The notes under the pieces are model-generated. The model made no database searches. It was given only the letters and a program-made list of their open reading frames with translations, and was not told the origin of the DNA. Position numbers and translations under genes: made by a program. From Mariniradius saccharolyticus AK6 (GTDB taxonomy: Bacteria; Bacteroidota; Bacteroidia; Cytophagales; Cyclobacteriaceae): DNA of 64,000 nt. The DNA lies in contig NZ_AMZY02000005.1 of assembly GCF_000330725.2 (NCBI RefSeq), positions 173,382 to 237,381 on the forward strand. The letters run 5' to 3'. Of the stretch, positions 26,298 to 35,181 are shown piece by piece. Numbering within the stretch: the stretch's first letter is position 1; each line of letters begins with the position of its first letter.

Positions 26298-27173
26298 ATG
26301 AAACAAGCGCTCCAAAAATCCAGGATTCCTGAAAACAAGGCCTTCGTAGCCAAAGAACTCATCGCGCCCCATTTTGACAAGGCTTGGCATTTCCATCAGG
26401 AGTATCAGTTGTTTTTGGTTTTGGAGGGGCGGGGGACCCGCTTCATCGGGGACCAAATGAAGCCCTTTCGGGAATTTGACATGGTTTTTACGGGACCCAA
26501 TCTGCCCCACCTTTGGCGCAACGATGCCGAATATTTCGAAAAGGAGAGCCTTCTTTCCACGCATGGAATCGTGGTTTATTTTGGAGAAGATTTTTTGGGA
26601 AGTTCCTACGCACAAAAAGAGGAATTTTTGGCGATCAAAAACCTTTTCGAAAAATCCTACAGGGGATTGGAAATCACGGGTGAGACCAACCAAAAGTTGC
26701 GGCCGATGCTAAGGGATTTGCCGCACAAGAAGGGTCTTGAGAGTCTACTCTTGCTACTCCAAATTCTTGGAATACTTGCCGAATCGCAGGAATGCACGCC
26801 GATCACCCACGAGCATTATACCAACAACAACAAGGAGTCTGAAAAGGACCGGATGCGGAAGGTGTACGAGTTTGTGATGGAGAATTTTCAAGAGAAAATC
26901 CAGCTTTCGGAAGTCGCCGCATTGGCCAATATGACAGAAAGCGCCTTTTCGCGGTACTTCAAATCAAGGATGAACAGGACATTCTCGGAGTTTTTGATGG
27001 ATGTGCGGCTGGCCCAAGCCTGCAAGCTGCTGCATGAGATGGACCGCAACATCAGCGAGATCGCCATGGAATGCGGCTTCCAAACACTTTCCCACTTCAA
27101 TCGGCAGTTTAAAGAGAAAATGGGCCTTACCCCAATTCAGTACAAAAAGGATTTTTGGAGGAGTTTCGGGTAA
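26298..27173 (+). CDS. AraC-family transcriptional regulator
   Basis: This is a protein of 291 residues from the start at 26298 (MKQALQKSRIPENKAF); an ATG at 26226 would extend into the divergent promoter region. An N-terminal cupin sensor is visible (AWHFHQEYQLFLVLEGRGTRF, then LPHLWRND), and the C-terminus has two helix-turn-helix units (IQLSEVAALANMTESAFSRY and ISEIAMECGFQTLSHFNRQF). Such regulators sense sugars. Divergence from the ThuA-propeller/epimerase operon, with a 149-base shared gap, suggests that operon is its target. Confidence 0.92.
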   Translation: MKQALQKSRIPENKAFVAKELIAPHFDKAWHFHQEYQLFLVLEGRGTRFIGDQMKPFREFDMVFTGPNLPHLWRNDAEYFEKESLLSTHGIVVYFGEDFLGSSYAQKEEFLAIKNLFEKSYRGLEITGETNQKLRPMLRDLPHKKGLESLLLLLQILGILAESQECTPITHEHYTNNNKESEKDRMRKVYEFVMENFQEKIQLSEVAALANMTESAFSRYFKSRMNRTFSEFLMDVRLAQACKLLHEMDRNISEIAMECGFQTLSHFNRQFKEKMGLTPIQYKKDFWRSFG

Positions 27174-27201
27174 AAAAACAAAACCCCGCTTCCCAGCGGG
27201 G
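27174..27201 (-). terminator. Terminator of the tRNA transcript
   Basis: The 7-bp stem CCCCGCT / AGCGGGG with loop TCCC is followed on the minus strand by TTTTGTTTTTTT. It lies just after the tRNA-Leu 3' end and abuts the araC-type stop codon. Confidence 0.8.
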
Positions 27202-27205
27202 CTTG

Positions 27206-27290
27206 TACCAGGAACGGGAATCGAACCCGTACGGCCTAAGCGGCCACAAGATTTTAAGTCTTGCGTGTCTACCAGTTCCACCATCCCGGC
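27206..27290 (-). tRNA. tRNA-Leu (UAA)
   Basis: The gene is 85 nt with a long variable arm, as class II tRNAs have. The acceptor is GCCGGGA / TCCTGGT with two G-U pairs, the anticodon loop CTTAAAA gives UAA, and the T-arm has GGTTCGATTCCC. The 3' CCA is not encoded (ACAA follows). Confidence 0.95.
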
Positions 27291-27438
27291 TTCATCTATA
27301 CCCTTGCGGTGTAGATGTAATCATAGATGCTTGTCTACTTCAGTTCGATATTCACTCTTCGAAGTTCTTTATTCATCATTCAATGAAAAAAATGTCGAAT
27401 GTCGAATCGAGAAATATTCGATCTTCCCTGAAACGACA

Positions 27439-27461
27439 AAGCCCTTTTTCAAGGGCTTTTT
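27439..27461. other. Hairpin between tRNA-Gly and tRNA-Leu
   Basis: The stem AAAGCCCTT / AAGGGCTTT with a tetraloop sits 3 bases after the tRNA-Gly 3' end. Its T run is on the plus strand, where no gene ends, so it may be a processing or weak termination signal. Confidence 0.5.
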
Positions 27462-27463
27462 TG

Positions 27464-27536
<73 letters not shown>

Positions 27537-27638
27537 TTTTTGAATGTGTTTTGACCTGACCTTATGTCCTCTCAAAATGTGTGTGCAAAGGTAAGGTATT
27601 TTTGAAATACACAAAAAGCAAGTCGAAATTTTTTTCTC

Positions 27639-28439
27639 TTACATGAGATCTTGCATGGTGAGTAATTTCGCCAATTCCACGGAGCTTTTGGCATTCAGCT
27701 TTTTAAGTAATTTTTTCCGGTGGACAAAAACGGTATTTACTGAAATATGCATTTTATCTGCAATCTCATTTGAATCCAATCCTTCTAAAAGCCACCTAGC
27801 GACCTCCTTTTCTTTCCTGGTCAGGTAGAGTAATGTAGTATCCAGATTCTCCTTTTTAAAGGTGATTTTTCGGCCGCTGTCTTTGGTGTAGGAAAAACTC
27901 CAATCGTATTCCTTAAGCGACTCGTTGTTGGTTATTTTGAGCCCAATATGAAGATCGAGGATATAATTCCCATCCTCATCGATGAAATACGGCTTTGCCT
28001 TTACAAAAAACCAAATCTCTTCCTTGGTGTATTTGTGAAGCCACCGTAGTGTATAGGAAGCCTCAAAAGTCCTTTTTTCCGAAAGGCTGGCTTTTTCAAA
28101 TTCCCTCAGAATCCGATTGTTAAATTCCGCATGCTCTTTGGCATCTTGAGGGTGTAGGGCGGAAATGACGCCGACCAGACCATTTTGTCGCAGAAAATCT
28201 GCCGAATAACCACTCAACTGCTCGATATTCTCGGTAAAAAAAGCCAAGCTCATGTCACGGTAATCGAAACATCCCAAAATGAGCCCATCTCTCATGCCCA
28301 AGCCATCCGCAATCTTGCGAAGGTCTGCAATTAGTTGCTTTTCGCCTGGATATGAAACAAATTCCCTCCCCTTCCAAAGAGAAAAAAACTCGGAGATCTT
28401 GTTTTGCTTCTTTAATTCTTCCAAAAGACCCAACTCCAT
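27639..28439 (-). CDS. LuxR-family transcriptional regulator with PAS-like sensor
   Basis: This is a protein of 266 residues. The C-terminal 60 residues are a LuxR/GerE helix-turn-helix (LTRKEKEVARWLLEGLDSNE, then IADKMHISVNTVFVHRKKLL). The middle (about 50-185) looks PAS-like: FFTENIEQLSGYSADFL, then HPQDAKEHAEFNNRIL. There is no receiver domain. Ligand and targets are unknown. It lies 64 bases beyond the mutS start's opposite end, on the same strand as mutS but with its own start, and nothing suggests it controls mutS. Confidence 0.88.
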   Translation of the reverse strand: MELGLLEELKKQNKISEFFSLWKGREFVSYPGEKQLIADLRKIADGLGMRDGLILGCFDYRDMSLAFFTENIEQLSGYSADFLRQNGLVGVISALHPQDAKEHAEFNNRILREFEKASLSEKRTFEASYTLRWLHKYTKEEIWFFVKAKPYFIDEDGNYILDLHIGLKITNNESLKEYDWSFSYTKDSGRKITFKKENLDTTLLYLTRKEKEVARWLLEGLDSNEIADKMHISVNTVFVHRKKLLKKLNAKSSVELAKLLTMQDLM

Positions 28440-28503
28440 ACTTATCGCTTGCTAAAAGTTCCCTGCAATTTCCAATTTGAATTTACGTAATTTTCCGAGA
28501 CCT

Positions 28504-31116
28504 TCAATTTTCGAGTTTCTTCTTGATTTCATGCAATTTGAGTAGCGCTTCTATGGGTGAAATCGTATTGATGTCGATGTTTTTGATCATTTCCTGGGTT
28601 TCCTTGAATTTTGGATCCATGTCAAAAAGACTCAATTGGTAATTGTTTTTGGGCAATTGCTTGATTTTTTCCTGGGGAGATTTCAGGGCTTTGTCTTTTT
28701 CAAGATGAACCATAATTTCTGATGCTCTGAAAACAACCGGATTGGGCATTCCGGCCATTTGGGCTACGTGGATACCGAAGCTGTGTTCGCTACCGCCTTC
28801 TTTCAATTTGCGCATAAAGATTACCTTATTTCCGACCTCCTTCACTGACACATTGAAATTTTTGACTTTTGGCAAATCCTCTGCAAGTTGGTTCAGTTCG
28901 TGGTAATGCGTCGCAAAAAGTGTCTTTGCGCGGAATTTTGGATGGTTGTGTAAATATTCAACGATCGACCAGGCGATAGAAATCCCATCGTAGGTTGAGG
29001 TCCCGCGTCCGATTTCATCCATCAATACCAGGCTTCGGTCGGATAAGTTGTTGAGAATGCTAGCCGTCTCGGTCATTTCGACCATGAATGTGGATTCCCC
29101 TTTTGAGAGGTTATCCGAAGCTCCGACCCGGGTAAACACCTTGTCGATGATCCCAATCCGTGCATAGGATGCAGGCACAAAACTCCCCATCTGCGCCATC
29201 AGGACGATCAAGGCAGTTTGCCGCAGCAAAGCTGACTTCCCAGCCATATTCGGGCCAGTGATGATGATGATCTGTTGGTTTTCGTTGTCGAGGTAAATGT
29301 CGTTTGGCACGTAGCTCTCCCCAAGGGGAAGTTGCTTTTCGATCACCGGGTGTCGCCCATCCTTGATTTCCAATGAATCCGTATCGGCGATCTTCGGTTT
29401 GGCATATTGATTGGCATTTGCTACCCTAGCAAAAGACAACAAGCAATCAATCGTTGCCAACACTTTGGCGTTTTGCTGTATTTGGATGACATATTCTGAG
29501 GCATACTGAACCAGCGCGTTGAAATACCGCATCTCGATCGCTAGCATGCGCTCTTCTGCATGCAGGATTTTTTCTTCATAATCCTTCAACTCGGGCGTGA
29601 TATACCGCTCGGCATTGACCAAAGTCTGTTTCCTGATCCATTCCGTCGGCACTTTATCCTTGTGTGCATGGGTGACCTCTAGGTAATAGCCAAATACCTT
29701 ATTATAGGCAACCTTGAGTGAGGAAATACCCGTGATTTGGACCTCCCGCTGCTGCAAGGCGATCAAGTAGTCCTTGCCTGTATTGGCCAAAGACCGGTAT
29801 TCATCCAATTCCGCATCTACGCCACTTTTTATGATCCCACCTTGGTGAACCAACATCGGAGCATCTTCCTGAAGCTCTCTCTCGATTTTCTCCAACAAAT
29901 ATCCGCAGGGGTTGATTTGGTCGGCAAGTTTGTTCAATGCATCAGAGTTTGCCTGCTTCAGTATCTCCTGAAGGGGAATTGTATTCTTCAGCGCCCTTTT
30001 GAGCTGATTCATTTCCCGGGGATTGATCCGGCCAACAGAAACTTTTGAGATGAGCCTTTCGAGATCGCCAATATGCTTTAAGTGGGAAAGGATTTCCTCT
30101 CCCAAATCCGAATTTTCGACAAAAAACTCGACCACCTTCAGTCGGTCTTCTATCGGTTCCCTTTCCTTTAGCGGCAGCACCATCCACTTGCGCATCATGC
30201 GGCTGCCCATAGGTGTCACTGTTTGGTCCAAAATCTGGATCAAAGGAACTCCCCCCTCTTGCTGTGAGTATACAAGCTCGAGGTTTCTGATGGTGAACTT
30301 GTCGAGCCAGACATATTTTTCCTCCGCAATTCTGGAAATGGAAGTGATATGCTTGACTTCCTTGTGTTCGGTTTCCTCCAAATAGAAAAGTATCGCACCG
30401 GCAGCCACTATCCCGTGGGTCAATGTTTCTATTCCAAAGCCCTTTAGATTTTGTGTAGAAAAATGTTTGGTGAGCCGCTCATAGGTATAATCAAACTGAA
30501 AAACCCAATCCTCGCAATGAAACGTGGCATACTGATCCTTCAGCATCTCCTGTGCCCGTGTCCTGTCGGCTTTGGAGTAGATGACCTCCGAGGGCGAAAA
30601 ACTCTGGACAAGTTTCTCGATGTAGGCTTGTGTCCCCTCGGCGCACATAAACTCACCGGTAGACAGGTCCAAAAAAGCGATACCCAACTGTTCCTTTCCA
30701 AAATAAATCGATCCAAGGTAGTTGTTCTTCCTTTTGTCAAGTACATTGTCATTGAAGGATAGGCCCGGCGTTACGAGTTCGGTCACCCCACGTTTGACGA
30801 TACCTTTGACTTCCTTTGGGTCTTCGAGTTGATCGCAGATAGCTACACGGTTGCCGGCACGGACGAGCTTGGGCAGATAAGTATCTAAGGAATGGTGGGG
30901 AAATCCAGCCAATTCGATATGGGACGCGGCACCATTAGCCCGCTTTGTCAACACGATGTCGAGGACTTTGCTGGCGATGACGGCATCTTCTCCAAAAGTC
31001 TCATAAAAATCACCAACCCTGAAAAGCAAAAGCGCACCGGGATGCTTTGCTTTGATGGCATTATATTGTTTCATCAAAGGTGTTTCTTTCCCGTCCGCTT
31101 CCTTCACTTTGGCCAT
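28504..31116 (-). CDS. mutS: DNA mismatch repair protein MutS
   Basis: This is a protein of 870 residues, full family length. The mismatch-reading Phe-x-Glu is at 37-39 (VGDFYETFGEDA). The ATPase has Walker A GPNMAGKSALLRQTA, the DEIGRGTSTYDG Walker B region and the ATHYHEL switch. MutS finds mispairs and small loops and recruits MutL. The C-terminal tail (SPIEALLKLHEIKKKLEN) fits the family tetramer region. An intact mutS matters here because a 13-C tract lies at 38734; loss of MutS would raise its slippage rate. Confidence 0.97.
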   Translation of the reverse strand: MAKVKEADGKETPLMKQYNAIKAKHPGALLLFRVGDFYETFGEDAVIASKVLDIVLTKRANGAASHIELAGFPHHSLDTYLPKLVRAGNRVAICDQLEDPKEVKGIVKRGVTELVTPGLSFNDNVLDKRKNNYLGSIYFGKEQLGIAFLDLSTGEFMCAEGTQAYIEKLVQSFSPSEVIYSKADRTRAQEMLKDQYATFHCEDWVFQFDYTYERLTKHFSTQNLKGFGIETLTHGIVAAGAILFYLEETEHKEVKHITSISRIAEEKYVWLDKFTIRNLELVYSQQEGGVPLIQILDQTVTPMGSRMMRKWMVLPLKEREPIEDRLKVVEFFVENSDLGEEILSHLKHIGDLERLISKVSVGRINPREMNQLKRALKNTIPLQEILKQANSDALNKLADQINPCGYLLEKIERELQEDAPMLVHQGGIIKSGVDAELDEYRSLANTGKDYLIALQQREVQITGISSLKVAYNKVFGYYLEVTHAHKDKVPTEWIRKQTLVNAERYITPELKDYEEKILHAEERMLAIEMRYFNALVQYASEYVIQIQQNAKVLATIDCLLSFARVANANQYAKPKIADTDSLEIKDGRHPVIEKQLPLGESYVPNDIYLDNENQQIIIITGPNMAGKSALLRQTALIVLMAQMGSFVPASYARIGIIDKVFTRVGASDNLSKGESTFMVEMTETASILNNLSDRSLVLMDEIGRGTSTYDGISIAWSIVEYLHNHPKFRAKTLFATHYHELNQLAEDLPKVKNFNVSVKEVGNKVIFMRKLKEGGSEHSFGIHVAQMAGMPNPVVFRASEIMVHLEKDKALKSPQEKIKQLPKNNYQLSLFDMDPKFKETQEMIKNIDINTISPIEALLKLHEIKKKLEN

Positions 31117-31139
31117 GATTCCGATTTGATTTCTTTCCT

Positions 31140-31147
31140 TAATTTTG
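31140..31147 (+). promoter_or_regulatory. Possible -7 promoter element for the SpoU methyltransferase
   Basis: TAATTTTG matches TAnnTTTG, 51 bases before the start at 31199, in the gap divergent from mutS. No well-spaced -33 box is seen. Confidence 0.4.
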
Positions 31148-31198
31148 GTTTCCCCTAGGCGCCGAAATTAAAATATATCAAAAGGGAAACAAAGCCGT

Positions 31199-31738
31199 AT
31201 GAGAAAATTAAGCATGGAGGAATTGGATAGGCTGTCCGTAGAAGAATTCAAAAAAGAATCCAAATCCCCGCTCACAATTGTGCTTGACAATGTCAGAAGC
31301 CTCAACAATGTCGGGTCTGTTTTTCGAACGGCAGATGCCTTCTTGGTCGAGAAGATTTACCTATGTGGAATCACCGGTACGCCTCCCCACAAAGAAATCC
31401 AGAAGACAGCTCTTGGTGCGACCGAATCCGTCGATTGGGAACACGTCCCTAATACTTTGGACGCAGTGGAAAGACTCAAAACCCAAGGTTTCATCATTTG
31501 CTCTTTTGAGCAAGCCGACAAAAGTAAGATGCTGCATGAGTTTACGCCAGAAAATGGAAAGAAATATGCGTTGGTGTTTGGAAACGAGGTATTTGGAGTG
31601 GAACAGGATGTACTGAAGGCCTCGGACTACGTAATCGAAATCCCTCAATTGGGCACAAAGCATTCGCTTAACATTGCAGTAAGCGCGGGAATTGCAGTTT
31701 GGGATTTTGTATCCAAAATGTCTGTTTTGAAGAATTAA
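31199..31738 (+). CDS. TrmH/SpoU-family RNA 2'-O-methyltransferase
   Basis: This is a protein of 179 residues with the three SPOUT motifs: LDNVRSLNNVGSVFRTADAF, YALVFGNEVFGVEQDVL and IPQLGTKHSLNIAVSAGIAV. These form the knotted SAM site and carry the catalytic Arg and Asn. The short form without an N-terminal extension is typical of TrmL/TrmH-like enzymes acting on tRNA; the exact nucleotide is not clear. It is divergent from mutS and followed by a bidirectional terminator. Confidence 0.93.
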   Translation: MRKLSMEELDRLSVEEFKKESKSPLTIVLDNVRSLNNVGSVFRTADAFLVEKIYLCGITGTPPHKEIQKTALGATESVDWEHVPNTLDAVERLKTQGFIICSFEQADKSKMLHEFTPENGKKYALVFGNEVFGVEQDVLKASDYVIEIPQLGTKHSLNIAVSAGIAVWDFVSKMSVLKN

Positions 31739-31741
31739 GCA

Positions 31742-31773
31742 CAAAAAAAAAGAGGCCACGCAGCCTCTTTTTT
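31742..31773. terminator. Bidirectional intrinsic terminator
   Basis: The stem AAAGAGGC / GCCTCTTT with a 6-base loop has an A run before and a T run after, so it can serve the SpoU gene on the plus strand and the small secreted gene on the minus strand. Confidence 0.85.
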
Positions 31774-31796
31774 CATAAATATGATTGGTATTTGCA

Positions 31797-32105
31797 TTAA
31801 TCCTCTTTGAATTTGTCCACAATGTACAGGAAAAGATTGAAGGACAAAGTGGAGATTTCCTCTTTCTTGGCGTCTTTCTCCCCCCCTTGTTTAAAAATTG
31901 GGTTTTCTTTTTTAGTGGGAACCCCAGGCGTCTTTGCTGTGGCGCTTGTCTTGTTCACACCATCAATTGACCCATCTGGGCTGTCAAACTGCTGGACAGA
32001 TTCCACGTTCTTGGGTCCGTCTGGCATAATCCGATCTTTCTCTCCTTGAGCGAAAGCCGCGAAACCAAATAACAGACAGAAAAACATTGTCAGACTGAAC
32101 GTCAT
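31797..32105 (-). CDS. Small secreted hypothetical protein
   Basis: This is a protein of about 102 residues from the start at 32105, which begins a signal peptide (MTFSLTMFFCLLFGFAAFAQ). Starts at 32141 or 32222 would place odd sequence ahead of it, and the latter would overlap csaA. The mature part is hydrophilic and Lys/Asp-rich (KNVESVQQFDSPDGSIDG, KKENPIFKQGGEKDAKKEE), likely disordered, with a hydrophobic C-terminus (LSFNLFLYIVDKFKED). Family unknown. Divergent from csaA. Confidence 0.55.
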   Translation of the reverse strand: MTFSLTMFFCLLFGFAAFAQGEKDRIMPDGPKNVESVQQFDSPDGSIDGVNKTSATAKTPGVPTKKENPIFKQGGEKDAKKEEISTLSFNLFLYIVDKFKED

Positions 32106-32216
32106 GCAATTTTCCAGCAAATAGTTGGCTGTTTGAAACATTATATGTTGGAGGTTTGAGTAGATTGAACAGCTTTTCTTTCGAAAAGTTTCCAAATTTA
32201 AGAAAATAAAAATTCT

Positions 32217-32552
32217 ATGCAAACGATTGACTACACTGATTTTCTAAGAATTGAGCTTAAGATCGGGACGATTATCCGAGCAGAAAATTTTGAAAAAGCG
32301 AGGAAGCCTGCCTATAAAATTTGGGTGGATTTGGGTGAACTTGGCGTGAAGAAATCTTCCGCCCAAATCACGGATCACTACACGCTGGAATCCCTTATTG
32401 GCAAGCAGGTCATGTGCGTTTGCAATTTTCCTCCAAAGCAAATCGCAGATTTTATCTCGGAAGTCTTGGTGACTGGGTTTTCCGACTCCGAAGGCAAGAT
32501 TGTACTCGCTTCAGTCGACCAAGCCGTACCTAACGGGGCAAGACTTCACTGA
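32217..32552 (+). CDS. csaA: CsaA-type tRNA-binding / chaperone-like protein
   Basis: This is a protein of 111 residues, matching CsaA: FLRIELKIGTIIRAENFEKARKP split as FLRIELKIGTIIRAE and ARKPAYKIWVDLG, then KKSSAQIT, GKQVMCVCNFPPKQIADF, SEVLVTGF and VDQAVPNGARLH. It is a stand-alone OB fold related to the methionyl-tRNA synthetase C-terminus and binds tRNA; a secretion-chaperone role has been proposed in Bacillus. Its last 7 bases overlap the convergent Rieske gene. Confidence 0.93.
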   Translation: MQTIDYTDFLRIELKIGTIIRAENFEKARKPAYKIWVDLGELGVKKSSAQITDHYTLESLIGKQVMCVCNFPPKQIADFISEVLVTGFSDSEGKIVLASVDQAVPNGARLH

Positions 32553-32875
32553 TCTGGTAGAAGAATCCTAAGGCCTACATCTGTCAGCTCAGTAGAAAAA
32601 ACCTGCAAATCCCGACAATCTCCAGACCTGACCGAGCCCGTTTTTATGTCGAATCTGTATTGGTGTAGCGGGCAAACTACCTCCCTGAATGGCGTGAGGA
32701 AGCCTTGGGCCAAGGAAACGCGACGATGTGGACAAAAAGCTTCAAAGCCGTACACAGTCTCTCCCTTCCTTGTCAGGCAGATTTTCTCTTCTCCTAACTG
32801 AACGAGTCTGATCGAATTTTCCGGAACCAACCGTAAAACCTCTTCTTTAGAGTGTCCAAGGATAAATGTTTTCAT
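32546..32875 (-). CDS. Rieske [2Fe-2S] ferredoxin-like protein
   Basis: This is a protein of 109 residues with both cluster-binding boxes: Cys48-x-His50 (FCPHRRVSL) and Cys68-x-x-His71 (VCPLHQYRFD). There is no signal peptide, so it is a soluble electron carrier or a regulatory subunit of the NirD/ferredoxin type. The paired oxygenase is not encoded nearby. It overlaps csaA tail-to-tail by 7 bases. Confidence 0.92.
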   Translation of the reverse strand: MKTFILGHSKEEVLRLVPENSIRLVQLGEEKICLTRKGETVYGFEAFCPHRRVSLAQGFLTPFREVVCPLHQYRFDIKTGSVRSGDCRDLQVFSTELTDVGLRILLPDQ

Positions 32876-32928
32876 TCCACGGGCATTATTGATAATTTGG
32901 AATTCGATAAACCAAATATAATCAGACC

Positions 32929-33672
32929 ATGAAAGGATATCTTCTTTTACCTCTTTTACTCCTTGCCTTTTTTGTGCAAGGTCAACAAATCGACGGAGCC
33001 TGGAAACTCACCCAGCAAAACGGCAAGGCTGTAACCGATAAGGAATACATCAAAATCTACCAAGATGGCTACTTTGCATTTGGGGCAAAGGAAGTAGGAA
33101 CTAATAAGTTTATCAGCGCAGGTGGCGGCAATTTTTCCCTCGACGGAAAAGCCTATCACGAGATCCTTGATTTTTATACCCCAAATCCAGAGTGGGTCGG
33201 CAAAACCACCAAATTCGCGGTGGATATCAAGGGCAATAAGATGACGATTACCCTCAACGAAGGCACAAACAAAATGGAAGAAACCTGGGAACGGGTGGGT
33301 GACAGAAAGGATGCGCTGACGGCAAATTGGGTGATCACAGGCAGAAAGCAGGAAAACGAAATCAGGCGAAGCACTCCAGGTGCGAGACGAACCATCAAAA
33401 TCCTCAGTGGCGGCAGATTCCAATGGGTCGCATTCAACTCAGAGACCAAGGAGTTCATGGGCACTGGGGGTGGGACCTACACCGCAGAAAACGGTAAATA
33501 CACCGAGAGCATCGAATTCTTCTCTCGGGACGATAGCAGGGTCGGCGCCAAGTTGTCTTTCGATTTTCAAGTAATCGACGGCGAATGGCACCACAGTGGG
33601 CTCAGCTCCACAGGCAACCCCATCTATGAAATCTGGTCCAAATACAGCATCGCCTACAAACCCATCAAATAA
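32929..33672 (+). CDS. Secreted lipocalin-like protein with two internal repeats
   Basis: This is a protein of 247 residues with a signal peptide (MKGYLLLPLLLLAFFVQGQ). Two similar halves are visible. The first runs QIDGAWKLTQ ... YIKIYQDGYFAFGA ... SAGGGNFSLDGKAYHEILDF; the second runs LTANWVITGRK ... RTIKILSGGRFQWVAF ... GTGGGTYTAENGKYTESIEF. Each half looks like a small beta barrel, as in lipocalin-like secreted proteins of Bacteroidota. Ligand unknown. Ends before a strong hairpin shared with the convergent gene. Confidence 0.8.
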   Translation: MKGYLLLPLLLLAFFVQGQQIDGAWKLTQQNGKAVTDKEYIKIYQDGYFAFGAKEVGTNKFISAGGGNFSLDGKAYHEILDFYTPNPEWVGKTTKFAVDIKGNKMTITLNEGTNKMEETWERVGDRKDALTANWVITGRKQENEIRRSTPGARRTIKILSGGRFQWVAFNSETKEFMGTGGGTYTAENGKYTESIEFFSRDDSRVGAKLSFDFQVIDGEWHHSGLSSTGNPIYEIWSKYSIAYKPIK

Positions 33673-33701
33673 GGCAGCAATTCAAATGCGGCGAAAAAAT
33701 G

Positions 33702-33740
33702 GGAAAAAGGGTGGTCATCTCAAATGACCACCCTTTTTCC
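33702..33740. terminator. Long bidirectional terminator overlapping a coding end
   Basis: A 17-bp perfect stem (33702-33718 with 33724-33740) has a 5-base loop, with A5 and T5 forming the outer stem. On the minus strand its first arm encodes the last residues (GKRVVI) of the Gfo/Idh protein, and the TGA stop lies in the loop. Confidence 0.85.
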
Positions 33741-34823
33741 TGAAGCTGCGGATTCCAATATCGCTTCCACGATCCTGATATCCCTCAATCCCTCTTCTCC
33801 CGGCACAGGCATCGGTTTCCCAGCCAAGATCGCGAGGCTATCCATATCCATTTGATTGGCTTGCTGCCATGGTACCTGATAGGGAAAATTAATTTCGCCG
33901 AGCGGGCTTTTGCCCTTATTACCGGCATAGCCTTGGAACGGAGACATTTCTATCATCCCCTTCTCGCAGCTGATCTTGAGGTGATTGATGTTTTCAAAAA
34001 AGGATGTCTTGACTTTGCCGTTTACGCCTCCCGGGAATTCGAGTTCAGCTTCGACCACTTCGCCCAAGCCGTTTTTGTAGATTTCGGGACGCTCCGCCCA
34101 AACTTTCGCTGATTTGACTGCAATTGGCTCCAAATTGGAACCAAGGCGTGCGCCCTGAATGGAATAGACGCCCATGTCATAGATCACACCGCCGCCCATT
34201 TCCTTTTTTTGTTTCCAGTGGTCGGTCCTTCCTTCACGATAACCTGCCGCACAATCCACCGAAAGCACCTTGCCCAAGGAGCCTTCCTTTACGATCTTTT
34301 GATAGGCAAGGGTGTTTGGTTCATGCTGACAGCGATAGCCGATAGATAATGTCACCTTGTTGGCCTTACAGGCATCGATCATGGCTTGGCATTCGGCCAC
34401 GGTGACCGCCATGGGCTTTTCACACCAAACATGCTTCTTGGCTTTGGCTGCGCGTATGACATACTCCTTGTGCATGGATGGAGGCAGAACCACATAAATC
34501 ACATCGATATCCGGGTTATCAGCAATCTTGTCAAAGGTCTCGTAGTTGTAGATATTCTTGTCTGGAATCTTGTATTTGGCTTTCCATGCCTCGGCCTTGG
34601 CAGGAGTCCCAGTGACGATCCCAGCCAAATAGCAATGTTGGGTTTGCTGCAGTGCCGGCGCCAGAAGGTCTGTGGAATAGTACCCCAAGCCGACGAGCGC
34701 AACCCCCAGTTTCTCCTTTTTTGGAGCATTGCTGCAAGACAAAATGGAAAGTGGTGACAATAGGCTAATGCCTGCACCGAGCGTGAGGGATTTGATCGTT
34801 TCCCTTCGTGTGATATTTTTCAT
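33720..34823 (-). CDS. Tat-exported Gfo/Idh/MocA-family oxidoreductase
   Basis: This is a protein of 367 residues. The N-terminus has a twin-arginine signal (ITRRETIKSLTLGAG) followed by a possible lipobox (LSILSC), so it is folded with its cofactor in the cytoplasm and then exported. The Rossmann motif is VALVGLGYYSTDLLAPAL; the conserved EKP is in KHVWCEKPMAVTVAECQ; later GGGVIYDMGVYSIQGARL is typical of the glucose-fructose oxidoreductase group. The likely role is periplasmic sugar redox chemistry with a tightly bound NADP. It is transcribed alone. Confidence 0.9.
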   Translation of the reverse strand: MKNITRRETIKSLTLGAGISLLSPLSILSCSNAPKKEKLGVALVGLGYYSTDLLAPALQQTQHCYLAGIVTGTPAKAEAWKAKYKIPDKNIYNYETFDKIADNPDIDVIYVVLPPSMHKEYVIRAAKAKKHVWCEKPMAVTVAECQAMIDACKANKVTLSIGYRCQHEPNTLAYQKIVKEGSLGKVLSVDCAAGYREGRTDHWKQKKEMGGGVIYDMGVYSIQGARLGSNLEPIAVKSAKVWAERPEIYKNGLGEVVEAELEFPGGVNGKVKTSFFENINHLKISCEKGMIEMSPFQGYAGNKGKSPLGEINFPYQVPWQQANQMDMDSLAILAGKPMPVPGEEGLRDIRIVEAILESAASGKRVVI

Positions 34824-35140
34824 GGTTCATTAGGTTTAAGAAAAAGGCGTACTTGATTGTCAAAGCTTTAAGGTAGGATTTTTTGCGTTAGGCTTCAACT
34901 GAAATTAGAGCATTGGTAAGGTTGGCACATCAAAAAACCGCTTCCCCTTAACGGGAGACAAACAAACAAAAAGTAATGTCTTGGTTTTTCCCACCGAGAA
35001 GAAAAAACTTTCTTCTGAACGTGAACAAATCCCAGAATTATAGATCCTTTTCATAGCATACCTTCTTCCAGGTTTGAAAATTGAGTCGGCCGGCCATCGT
35101 AAGTTCTATTAATTGGTCGGTTTATCTAGTAAAAGCTCAC
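34824..35140. other. Intergenic stretch, no gene seen
   Basis: These 317 bases between the Tat oxidoreductase start and the carboxylesterase terminator are AT-rich, with short A and T runs and stops in all frames. They must hold the oxidoreductase promoter, but I see no clean TAnnTTTG element, RNA gene or repeat. Confidence 0.5.
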
Positions 35141-35162
35141 AAAAAAAGGGGCGGAAGCCCCT
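35141..35162 (-). terminator. Intrinsic terminator of the carboxylesterase gene
   Basis: The stem AGGGGC / GCCCCT with loop GGAA is followed on the minus strand by seven T, 20 bases after the carboxylesterase stop. Confidence 0.88.
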
Positions 35163-35181
35163 CTGTTTTTCTCACCAACAA

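Noticed and set aside
27439..27461. Hairpin as the terminator of tRNA-Gly
   Set aside because: The T run is on the opposite strand, so termination of the minus-strand tRNA transcript here is weak; the stronger minus-strand terminator is after tRNA-Leu.
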